DNA of 64,000 bases from Diadema setosum (taxonomy: Eukaryota; Echinodermata; Echinoidea; Diadematoida; Diadematidae): NCBI GenBank assembly GCA_033980235.1, contig CM067075.1, positions 28,193,650 through 28,257,649 of the forward strand, read 5' to 3'. The notes beneath the pieces were generated by a model. That model was not told where the DNA came from, did not search any database, and saw only the letters and a program-made list of their open reading frames with translations. Shown in pieces: positions 1 to 11,386 of this stretch (position 1 is its first letter; the number at the start of each line of letters is the position of its first letter). The position numbers and the translations under genes were made by a program.

Positions 1-1442
1 CCTAATTTACATACCCAAGATGGTGTCCGATCAAGTAGTTGTTATTTTATGAAATAATGCACGTGACATGAACTAAACATGTGCAAAATATCGGGGTGAT
101 AGAGGCTATTTTTCCTGAGTTATTGCAAAGAAAGTTGCAGAAAGAAAGAAATATCTCAATACATCAAAGATAAGCTTTAATTTCAACCAAATTTTTTGAC
201 GTGATCCTGACATCGTATGAAAAAACGAAGGGAACATTGACGGTAGCGTAAAATCTCAGCTACAACATATTAAAATCTGGGAGAAATTCACCGAAGGGTA
301 AGGGAGCTAGTGCTCGATAAGGATAGTCATGTCAATTTTCATTTCCAGAAAAACTGCATTCCCATAGAGATAACACGTAAACTGGTCAAATTTGACAAGA
401 TTACTTTCAATCCATTTTTACGAGGTGATGCTGTCATCCAATCAAAATGTTGTTATTACATTAATGAAAGAGCATTTCATAAGCTACAACATACTGAAAT
501 CTCGGTGAAAATTAGCAAAGGGTTAGTGAGATACGCTCGAATGAACTTGAAATTTGATGATGTCATTTTGAAAATTTGCTTTTTTTACTTTATTAAGAAA
601 TTTGATATCTTTTAATCATTTTGCCAGCATTGCCACCCCATGAAATGACATGTACAACTCATTAGCTTTCAGAATATGTAAAGAAAATGGGGGGTCACCG
701 TCCATTCTGACGAGTAAATTCGGATTTAAAATTGGCAGTTTTTTTGGCATAGTTGCACTGTATATCGCCATTGACGCGCGCGCGGAATTTCAACTTTGAT
801 GGGCCCGTATGACGTCATATTGAGTCGGATTGACTTGAAACTTGGTAGAAATATTCCTTGACATTTTAAACATCCGATCCGTGTGAAAAACTGAGAAATT
901 TCTATTGCATATGAGCTGTGCGTGCGTATATGCGCGCGCGCGTACGCGTCCGTCCAATTTTTTCAATTTTTCAAAAAATGCTGCAAATGGTCTGAAACGG
1001 ATGCAAAAAAATTTTGAGCTCGATTTGAGCATACAAATATTTCAACGCGCGCGTACGCGCACGTCTTAAGGTGTAGATCATTTTTGAGAATATGAGTAGA
1101 ATCCGCTTGACATGAAATATATGTGACGTAAATTTCATTCAAAAATTCCGTTCCATTAATGAGATATTAATGAGAATGTGTTTTCATATAATGACGTCAT
1201 AGTGACGTCACGGTCGACTGATCACTATGATTTTATTAGATCTGTCGTCTTTGTGACATGATACATATATGATATAATTTTTAAATTGATAGGTGCAGCA
1301 CTTTCTGAGCTAATCGCTGCACAACTTTTGTCCAGAAATAAATAAAGAATCCGTACAGATACAATAGGTGATCCGAAGGATACTCGGATCACCTAATCAG
1401 TACAGATACAGAAGGTGATCCGAGAGGATACTCGGATCACCT
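1..1442. repeat. Right part of a composite repeat element with terminal AGGTGATCCGA hairpins
   Basis: This stretch repeats the last part of the neighbouring element: about 310-1440 matches about 3285-4444 at high identity, and 1-300 matches the ~565-bp units seen at 1817, 2383 and 2947. It ends in two short palindromes at 1366-1394 and 1413-1442, each with AGGTGATCCGA and its complement around a 7- or 8-base loop. It contains GC-rich CGCGCG islands (770-790, 930-960, 1045-1060) unlike its AT-rich surroundings. The left end lies outside the window. No protein-like reading frame is present, so it is probably a non-autonomous transposon. The class is uncertain (DNA-transposon MITE or Helentron-like). 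Confidence 0.7.
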
Positions 1443-1478
1443 AACTAGAGATTGTAATTTGTCATTACTGACAAATTA

Positions 1479-4444
1479 AGGTGATCCGATTTTTTTTAAT
1501 CAATGATTCGAGTCCTGATCGCAATAAGCATGACCATACAGGTTTCAACTCTGTTTACAGACGTTGGCCGTGTGATGTTTGGAGTCTCATTTAGAAAAGG
1601 GAGTCATATCTGCCATCTTTGGTACCAAATTCTGTATACACTAGATAACGAAGATACAGCAACAAATACATATGACCTTTGACCCACCTTTACACTCCCA
1701 AGATGGCATCTGAGGAAAAAGTGGTTATTTTGTGAAATGATTCTTGCGACATCGTCCATACGTGTGCAAAATATGGGAAAGATAGGATAGGTATTCGCCA
1801 AGAAACAAGATGAAACATTTATGACCTTTGACCCTAATTAACATACCCAAGATGTTGTCTGATCAAGCAGTTGTTATTTTGTGAAATAATGTACGTGACA
1901 TGAACTAAACATGTTCTAAGTATGGGGGTGATAGGAGCTGTTTTTCTTGATTTATTGCAAACAAAGTTGCAGAAAGAAAGAAATATCTCAATACATCGAA
2001 GATAAGCTTTACTTTCAACCAAGATTTTCGATGTGATTTCGACGTTGTATGAAAAAACGAAGGGCACACTTACGATAGCGCAAAGTCTCAGCTACAACAT
2101 ATTACAATCTGGGAGAAATTCACCGAAGGGTAAGTGAGCTAGTGCTCGATATAGGCAAACATGTCAATTTTCACATCTAGAAAAATCCCCTCCCATTGAG
2201 ATAACACGTCATAACGAAGATAAAGAAAGAAGTACATATGACATTTGACCCCACTTTGCACAGACAAGATGGCATCTGAGCAAAAAGTGATTATTTTGTG
2301 AAATGATCCTTGTTATATGGTCTTTGTGTGTGCAAAATATGGGAAAGAAAAGACATGTATTTACCAAGATACAGGAAGAAACATTTATGACCTTTGACCC
2401 TAATTTACATACCCAAGATGGCGTCTGATCAAGTAGTCGTAATTTTATGAAATAATGTTCGTGACATGAACTAAACATGTGCAAAATTTAGTGGTGATAG
2501 GGTATGTTTTTCTTGACTTTTTGCAAAGAAAGTTGCGCAAAGAAAGAAATATTTCAAAACATCGTTGATGAGTTTTAATTTCAACCAAGTATTTTGACGT
2601 GATACCGACATTGTGTGAAAAAACAAAGGGCTTTTATATGATAGCACAAAGTCTCAGCTACAACATATTAAAATCTAGGAGAAATTCACTGAAGCATAAG
2701 TGAGATAGTGCTTGATAAAGATAGTCATGTCAATTTTCACATCTAGAAAAACTCCCTCCCATAGAGATAACACGTAATAGCGAAGATTGAGAAAGAAGTA
2801 CATATGACCTTTGACCCCAATTTGCACACCCAAGATGGCATCTGAGCAATTAGTGGTTATTTTGTGAAATGATCCTTGTAACATGGTCTTTACGCGTGCA
2901 AAATATCAAAAAGATAGGACATATATTTACCAAGATACAGGATCAAACATTTATGACCTTTGACCCTAATTTACATACCCAAGATGGCATCTGATCAAGT
3001 AGTTGCTATTTTGTAAAATAATGTTCGTGACATGAACTAAACATACGCAAAATATGGTTGTGATAAGGTATGTTTTTCTTGAGTTATTGCACAGAAAATT
3101 GCAGAAAGAAACAAACATTTCAATACATCGAAGATAAGCTTTAATTTTAACCAAGTTTCTTTACGTGATCCCGACAACGTATGAAAGAATGAAGGGCACA
3201 CTTACGATAGCCCTACGTCTCAGCTACAACATATTAAAATCTTAGAGAAATTCACCGAAGCATAAGTGAGCTAGTGCTCGATAAAGATAGTTATGTCAAT
3301 TTTCAATTCCATAAAAATTGCACTCCCATAGAGATTACACGTAAACTGGTCAAATTTGACAAGGTTACCTTCAATCCATTTTTTAGAGGTGATGTCGTCA
3401 TCTAATCAAAATTGTGTAATTATATTTATGAAAGAGTATTTCATAAGCTACAACATATTGAAATTTAGGTGAAAATTGGCAAAGGATAAGTGAGATACGC
3501 TCGAGTAAACTTGAAAATTGATGACGTCATTTTGAAAATTTACTTTTTTTATTTTATTAAGAAATTTGATATCTTTTAATCATTTTGCCAGCATCACCAA
3601 CCCATGAAATGACATGTACAACTCATCAACTTTCAGAATATGTAAAGAAAATGGGGGGTTACCGTCCATCCTGACGAGTAAAATCGGATTTAAAATTGGT
3701 GTTTTTTTGGCATCGTTGCACTGTATATCGCCATTGACGCGCGCGCGGAATTTCAACTTTGACGGGCCCGTATGACGTCATATTGAGTCGGATTGACTTG
3801 AAACTTGGTAGAAATATTCCTTGACATTTCAGGCATCCGATAAACGTAAAAAATCGGGAAAATTCCATTGCATATGAGCTGTGTGTGCGAATATGTGCGC
3901 GCGCGTACGCGTCCGTCCAATTTTTTCAATTTTTCAAAAAATGCTCCAAATGGTCTGAAACGTGTGCAAAAAAAATTTGAGCTCGATTTGAGCATACAAA
4001 TATTTCAACGCGCGCGTACGCGCACGTTTTAAGAGAAAATATGAATTTTGAGAATATGAGTAGAATCCGCATAATTTGAAATATATGTGACGTAAATTTC
4101 ATTGAAAAATTCTATTCCATTGATGAGATATGATTGAGAATGTGTTTTCATATAATGACGTCATAGTGACGTCATGGTCGACTGATCACTATGATTTTAT
4201 TAGACCCGTCGTCTTTGGGACATGATACATATATGGTATAATTTTGACATTGATAGGAAGAATACTTTCTGAGCTAATCGATACACAACTTTTGAGGAGA
4301 AATAAAGAAAGAATCAGTACAGATACAGAAGGTGATCCGAAGGATACTCGGATCACCTAATAATCGATACACAACTTTTGAGGAGAAATAAAGAAAGAAT
4401 CAGTACAGATACAGAAGGTGATCCGAAGGATACTCGGATCACCT
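1479..4444. mobile_element. 2.97-kb non-autonomous element with AGGTGATCCGA terminal inverted repeats and internal tandem array
   Basis: The element starts with AGGTGATCCGA at 1479 and ends with TCGGATCACCT at 4444. AATT lies next to both ends and may be a target duplication. The core is a tandem array of ~565-bp units, with landmark phrases recurring at 1668/2236/2800 and 1817/2383/2947. It is followed by a unique ~1.1-kb right part shared with the copy at 1-1442. The right end carries two palindromes (4330-4358 and 4416-4444) because its last ~85 bp are duplicated almost exactly. No transposase or helicase is visible. Confidence 0.65.
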
Positions 4445-4509
4445 AATTCTTACCATGTATACAAAATTGATAAGAAATTCTGCATAAATCTCAGATAAAG
4501 CTCCCTGTA

Positions 4510-4510
<1 letters not shown>

Positions 4511-4542
<32 letters not shown>
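4511..4542. repeat. (CA)n microsatellite
   Basis: About 16 uninterrupted CA dinucleotides immediately downstream of the composite element. Confidence 0.95.
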
Positions 4543-4544
<2 letters not shown>

Positions 4545-6030
4545 TACCTAAAAGGGAATGATACTTTACAGACTTTAAAGTAATGTATACAATGTAACAG
4601 CCATCAGTGCTCGCTGGCCACAGTATAAACATGTGCTTGCCAAAGTATGTTTACAGCGTACTGCAAACTTGTTTTACACTGCTCTACGATAGTCAATTTA
4701 TAAGATTGTTGTTATTGTTGCTGTTTTCTAACATGATTCAAGACTGATAGAACCAACACCTCTGTCAGGGCCCGGCCCAGTAATGGTAATTACGGCTGTA
4801 TGTCTCTAACTTGTCGAGAGTCACTGTAGCTGTAATCACTTTGTAAGTCCATTAGGTAATCATTGCATCTATGTCGACAGATACAGTCAAGGAACCTCCA
4901 ATGAGCCAAAGTTGTGATCATTGTCCTATGATTCTTCAATCTGCATTGACTACAAAATTGAATACAGAAGGTGCTTCTGTGGAAGAATTTTTTCCCTTAT
5001 CTTTTGAAGGTACCAAAACAATATTTGATTTTTAATGTGAGTTTAAAGATCATTAACAATACACTGAATTTATAATGTGTTATGGAGTTAGCAAAAATCA
5101 ACAGACAAATAACATCTGATCACCAACATCAACTGCAGATATGTGTGTAGCAATGAATAATCTAATTACATTTGGTTATTTATCCAAAATTTGATTTATT
5201 GGTGATGTCAAAGTCAGTCCCCAAAGAATGCATTATCATTTTAATAGCATCCATGCATTATTACTTATTTCATTTGTTGTTATTCTGTTAATAAGGAATG
5301 ATATAGAGCAGACTGATTGGTTAGTGTGTGATTGTTGGCAGCCCTGTAATTGACAATTTGCCACGATCATGATCAAATTCTGAAAATTCTCGTATGAAAA
5401 AAAAAAATGCTATCTCAAAATGCCTATGGAATTACAAAGAAACTGGTCACCAATGAAAATTATGTGATGATGGTAATGAAAAATATTTTCAAGGCTTCAC
5501 AGGTAACTTGTGAACGGATGTGCCACTAAACCTTGTAAGAAGATAAAAAGAATACACAGTAGTGAAGAGCTAGTGTTGGTCCTGTTCTTGTACAAGCACA
5601 TTGAGTTCCTCTGTGATGGTACAGTATTAAGGTCTGTTCTTTTGAGGAAGGAAACCTGGTAATACCATGTTTCCTGTTTTCCCTCCTCTGTTATTCTCCT
5701 TTATTTCTCTTCTTCATTCCCTTGTTTTTTTTTTCTTGGTGTTCTTTTTTTTTATAGTTCTTCTTGTTCATTGATCCTTTTTGTTATTTTGTGTTTCATT
5801 TTGATTAGGGCTTAAAGTCTGTGAGCCCAAGTAGTGTTTGTTCTCTTACACCTTGTCTTAATTATTTATGTATTGCCTATCATGGTCAAATCTACGGGTA
5901 AATAATTATTATTACACACCAATTATGTAGCACCTGGACCCAGGTTCATCGCATTATAAAGTGAAATTGGGTGTAACTTCTGGCTTTGGACAAAATACCA
6001 ACCTCAACTTTGTATGGTAATAGGATTCAC
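4545..6030. other. No gene seen
   Basis: AT-rich sequence with scattered stops in all frames. A T-rich stretch lies at 5690-5780. A TTATTATTA-ended segment near 5810-5915 could be an old LINE tail, but this is not secure. Confidence 0.6.
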
Positions 6031-6034
6031 TGAT

Positions 6035-6421
6035 TTAAAGGGTGTGTACAGTTCTGGTCGAGGTGAGGATTTAGCTTTTACTGTTTTGCGAGATATTCAG
6101 AAACCACTTATGAGATGTCAAAGAGCATGCAGTTCTAAGGGGTATCAAACGTTTATTCGATGAAAATCGGTTTTGAAATGGCTGAGATATCTAAAAACAA
6201 GGTGAAACAAAGAGATCCTAATAAAGTTGTGGCATGTTGCCTTTTATTATTAGCTCTTTTTTGGATATCTCAGCCAATTGAAAACCAATTTTCATCAAAT
6301 AAACGTTGAATCCTTCTTAAAATTACATGCTCTTTCATATTTCATAAGAGGCTTTTCATTATCTCACTTAGGAATATTCAAAACATGAATCCCCATCTCA
6401 ACCAGTAAACAGTCCCTTTAA
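6035..6421. mobile_element. TTAA-flanked MITE (piggyBac-like), copy 1
   Basis: TTAA at 6035-6038 is followed by AGGG, and CCCT is followed by TTAA at 6418-6421. Subterminal arms pair imperfectly along their length (GGTCGAGGTGAGGATT on the left against AATCCCCATCTCAACC on the right). About 387 bp with the flanks and no coding capacity. The same TTAA-AGG...CCT-TTAA layout recurs at 46814, 53192 and 63037. Confidence 0.75.
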
Positions 6422-6429
6422 AGCACTAA

Positions 6430-6484
6430 CCCCCCCCCCCCCTCCCCCTTCCCCCTCCCATGCACAAAAAGGGGGGGGGGGGGG
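6430..6484. repeat. C-tract and G-tract inverted pair
   Basis: A run of C with a few T (6430-6458) is followed 12 bases later by 14 G (6471-6484), a pair that could fold back. It abuts the MITE that ends at 6421. Confidence 0.8.
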
Positions 6485-6666
6485 AGTGAAAGAAAACTTG
6501 TGCATAATGACAATCAATGGAGGCAGCTTCCTTTCAGGAACTGTACATGTACCATTACACTTCCACTCAGCAAACAGATGAAAGAGAAAACAGATCACAA
6601 ACCAACACAAAACTCCCCCCCCCCCCATCTCGTTAATTCCTTTGTGGATATACGCGTATCTGTACA

Positions 6667-7270
6667 GTCAACGTTGCAAGGCACGTTTACTTTCAAAGTT
6701 TATATTCTATCTACAGTTTGTATCTCGATATTTTCCTTAAGAACAATAGTGAAAAGTTATGCCATTAACCTTGTCATACTAAAAATATAATATCAGTATA
6801 TAGTTGGAATCCAATAAAGCATTAGCTGGATGCTATGTTGCGCAAGTCTTAGCCTAGCTTGCTGGTCATCTGGCAAACTTTTTGTTCCACTGCAGGTCTG
6901 CATCTATTTTGAATATGTTTATAGTTGTTTGGTCTTTGTGTGTGTGTGTGGGGGGGGGGGGGGGGGGGCCGGGGGGGGGGGGGGGAGGGCTCGATCATGA
7001 GATTAGCAAAATTGTCAGTTTTTATTTTTATTCTTTTTATCACTTTAATCATCAACATTTACTCTATGCCTAACGTGATAGGTAATGTTAATGTAAAAGT
7101 TCAATCTTTTCTACCATGAATTTTAAGGATAGATTGAAAAAAAAAAAAAACCCATTCTATACCTTTGATATGTTAATAACATGAGATTTATTACATTGTA
7201 TTCTCTCAGTATTTTAAGAAATTTACAATTCAACGTTGCAAGGCACGTTTACTTTCAAAGTTGATATTCT
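6667..7270. repeat. Direct repeat pair about 565 bp apart with poly-G between
   Basis: The ~40-bp phrase beginning CAACGTTGCAAGGCACG occurs at about 6669 and again at about 7231 in the same orientation. Between the copies is a nearly pure G tract at 6951-6988, a potential quadruplex-forming sequence, preceded by a short TG run. Confidence 0.7.
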
Positions 7271-7383
7271 GCACACAAGTAATGCTGCACACACACACAC
7301 ACACACACGCACACATACGCAAACGAGGTCAAAAAAAAAAAGAAAAAAAGAAGAAGGTCGCGCATTACGTAAAATCTATTATT

Positions 7384-8130
7384 ATAGTGACCCTGCATCA
7401 CAAAACCTACAAAAAGACGCCAGATGTAGACATGGAGTTTTAGTTTAGGGCAGATTATGACGGGGCAGACTTTAAGCTTTCAAAATGATGTATAACTCAA
7501 TTCAAAAAATGGACTCTCGTAACCTATCTAGATATTGGAAAGAAAGTATACACACTCTGGAAAAGTGTATACTGGAAAAAAGAGCCTCCGATGAAAAGGG
7601 TCTATTCAAGTGCTTAATCTTACCGAGCCGTGCTCTGGTCTCGGCAATGAATGGGATAAAAAACAGGATGAAAAACTTCATAGCAACAGAAGCTAAGGGA
7701 TTATCAGATTAAGCTGAAATTGAGCATGCTCTATCAACACATTCTATTCATGCGGACTAATGCCAACTTTCAAAGCAGTAGCACCATCATTGCAAAAGTT
7801 ATTTATAGAGTTGAAAATTGAAGAGTGTATAACGGGTTTTGGACGAAAGGGGATCCTGTGAAAGACATGCACATCTAAGCTCACGGTACCACAAAAAAAA
7901 AAAAAGGCGTTCAAGAAAAACTGCTATAACACACAATTTTCATTTCGTTTTATGATCCCAAACTTTAGAATAAAACACAAGATGAATTGCTTTTTTTTTC
8001 AGAAAAGAGGATGAAAAACTCAAGATTGACTAGGTTACAATCGACCCGTTTCACCTATTTTGAATCCTCACAGAAAATCAGTGTTTGCGACCTTTTGTTT
8101 AATTTGTGATGCACAGTCCCGGTGCATGGT
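7384..8130 (+). repeat. Dispersed repeat family R1, copy without MITE insertion
   Basis: Matches 52977-54145 over most of its length, from GACCCTGCATCAC to the GTGATGCAC motif at the end. At about 7612 it reads GTGCTTAATCTTACC, the uninterrupted form of the site that carries a 465-bp MITE in the other copy. No conserved reading frame. The 75-residue ORF at 7485-7712 is not maintained in the second copy. Confidence 0.75.
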
Positions 8131-8139
8131 CACATAATA

Positions 8140-10956
8140 ATAGAGATAAGTAATTGGATATCTTTGTAATCGATAGAAGTAAATGATAATGATAGAAAAG
8201 GGGGATTACATCCCACCCCTAGGCATCCCATTCAATGTACGCTCGTCCACGGAAATAATTTCAATTGTGGCGTGTGCAGACATAACTTATATAAACATTA
8301 GATTATGTACGAGCGGTTGCCAGCTACACGAAGAAGTGCTTGGTAAACATGGTTTTTGTTGGCTAACACATCAATAAGGACTGAGTTGGCGGGGGAAAAT
8401 GTCGCCCACTTCCAGTGAGTCAACCCACGTGTAAAAAGTAAATATCACTGATGATATTTCTCTAGGAAAATATATCAATTACATACGACTGCTCCCCCTC
8501 TCCCTTCTCTTCATGATATTGGCGATATTGGATAGAAGTTAATTGTTAACCTTGACAATGGACCCGGCACTCGATGGTTGTCAAGGACTATCTCGGGACT
8601 ACCACTATCACCACTGATATTACAATTTCAGATGGTGCCATTGATCATTAAGGGTATATTGTTTACCATTGGAAGCAGTGATCTAAAACAAAAATAGATG
8701 TTCGAGATATCACATTTGATGCGAGTGCATGCATAATGATGTGTAGGCCAATAATGTGTTTGTATAATGTACGTGTGTTGTGCTTTTTATGTTGTTACTT
8801 CTCATAAACGGCTTCAGTCGGGGATGTCGTTTCGCTCCATATATTTCACACTGGGCATAATAATGCCCATTAAATCAGAGTATTCAAAGTCATTAAAAAG
8901 CGTCCTCTTAAGGCCCTTATAGGGGTACCTGAGGGGTAACAGCACCTACCCGTTCTGCATTATTTAGGACCTATTTGAGGTGAATATTTTTAGATTATTA
9001 TTATTTTTTTTTGTAAAAACGTATCGTCGATTGTTGTTCATGCACTTGCGCACTACACGAAGCCTTTTATTCTACTTACCAAACTGAAGCTTTTCAATTT
9101 CAATTTCAATTAGTCAATTCATCAGGATTTTTTTTTTTTTTTGAGAGAGAGAGAGACTTGAATTTGCGGCACGGTCACCTTGATCAAATTGTCATATTCG
9201 AAGCATCTTACGAGAATGTGTAGTGTGTGTGTGTGTGTCCATGTTGTGTGCCTATTTCACTGCAAGCGTTTACTCTGCCCATCTTCAGTAGATTAAAAAA
9301 AATTGAGAATATGCTGCCAATTGTAATTTAAACTTAATTGACATGATTGACTACATCACAAATACCAGCATGCGTATAAGAAAACATTGCGAGCTACAAA
9401 ATCTTGTCGCATTCGATATGTTTATCATCATTCATTGTTAATTGGTGTTGTAATGCTATGATTGTATCAATATCATCATGTCACCACTGATTTTAAGATT
9501 AGCTACAGTGTCTATTGTCTAGAATTCATAATAGATTATTATGCCCACCATCACTCCCACCGGTTCCGTGGCCCCTGATCATGATCAGATCCGCCTGAGG
9601 ATGTAATTAAAGCGCAATGATTAATGGCTCGTGCACGATACTCGTTTACAATAACACTCCTTCATCGATCAACGTGTAAACTGTGCCGACGACCCACCCA
9701 TCTTATCGATCGCTATCATGCACAATGTCATGACTCAGATTACTTTCCACTTTTCCCCTCAGAATAACATCACTAATCGTATAATGGTTAATGGTAAATC
9801 GATGAATGTCTGTGTATACTCGGTACAGATGGCTTGAAGGGTAATATTATTGCTCAAATACACATCAGCGAGGACACCTGTTATCGATTGGAAAGGATGT
9901 ACAGAATACATTTGGGTTTCATGTATCTTTACTTAGGCCTACATAAAAATCATGAATCTTGAGATATTTGCCCATTCCAGAGATTGGTACGTACAAAAAG
10001 CATTCCAGACTAGTCGTTACGCGGGGGCCATTCCACGAGCCCGACGAGACATTAAAAAAAGGTCCATGAGTCTACAGCCCACAATTCACACAGCCCATGG
10101 TCTCGACACTGCGCAAACAGGACCCACGAGCTCGACACGAGGCAAATAAGGCATATAGGTACGAGCTCAACACTGGGCAATGCGTGATGTAATGTCGGCT
10201 TGCCCGGCAAGGTATGACAGGCCCTTTAGCATGATCAAAACCTGTTCCGGGTGAGTCGCTGGGATTTCCCGCAGAGGTTCACGCAGAACACCAGGAGGAG
10301 GCTCGTAGCGGCCGCACCTCGCAGGCAATTCCCACGCAGGTAATACTCAGTTGTAACGCAGGTACATCGCAGCGTCCGTGTTTCAGTCATTTTCACCTCT
10401 AATTAAAACGTAAAGTAGAACGTAAGTAGCACGTGCCCAGCAGAAATAAGACGATCTTGATACTCCCCAAATCCTTGACCGCCCTCAATAGATAATATTA
10501 TAGGCCTATCATCCCTGCTGGAAAATCCCGACACACAGAAAGCCCGCTTAACTTGCCCGGAAAGGTGTGACTCGACCTTTACCGAAATTGAAATTTATTA
10601 TGATCTAACAATAACATAGTCGGCAACCAAAGTTTAGTGAATTCATTTTTTTTTTTTTTTTTATTGTCACCTCATCAGTTGGTTATTGATGCGTTTACAA
10701 TTCGTTATTCCTAAGGTTTAATACAACATAGGAATACATGGGTCTAACCACTTGCCTCCGCAATACTTTAGAAAAAACAAACAAACAAACAAAAAACAAC
10801 CCTGAAATGGCACCAGAAAATGTTGTTGTTGTTGTTGTTTTTTTTTTTTGCTTGCTTTTATTTTTTTGTCTTGTTTGAATTTGTTTTGTTTATCTTTGCT
10901 TGTCAGCTGATGAAACCCGGAAGTGGCACCAGAAATATAAACTGCCCCCCCCCCCC

Positions 10957-11039
<83 letters not shown>

Positions 11040-11300
11040 TAAACAAACACAGTTCCGGCCCTGTATCATTATCAATACGTCTATTCAAGATTCTATGCCG
11101 ACAGGCCATGTAAAAATAATAATCCACACATAAGCCTTACATCAAAATTATACATACATAGGGCTGCTGGACTGACAATCAAGAATGCGATTATATATCA
11201 TTTTCACAAATTAATCAATCTAACTGAAAGACGACTGTTGACAGGCGTAGAATCCTTGAAGGAATAAGATCAACCACTGTCACAAACAAAACATGTCTAG
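8140..11300. other. No gene seen; includes long (CA)n
   Basis: I find no exon-like segment here. Visible structure: short AG and TG runs at 9120-9235, a T tract near 10647, and a (CA)n microsatellite at 10957-11038 preceded by a C tract. The stretch is upstream of the CCDC89 ATG and presumably holds its promoter. I could not identify a TATA box or other core element with confidence. Confidence 0.6.
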
Positions 11301-11386
11301 CGCCCGCTGGTGATCGTAAGCAGTGATCCGGTCCGAACGCTGCAAGCTGCAGAAATTCTTCCGATTGTCATGGTTGAACGTTAACA

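Noticed and set aside
1366..4444. CRISPR array
   Set aside because: The four palindromic repeats are in two pairs about 3 kb apart at transposon ends, with no regular spacers, in an animal genome.
7485..7712. 75-residue ORF in repeat R1
   Set aside because: Disrupted in the second copy of the repeat, so not a conserved protein.
10718..11133. Cysteine/valine and threonine/histidine repeat ORFs
   Set aside because: Translations of the (CA)n tract.
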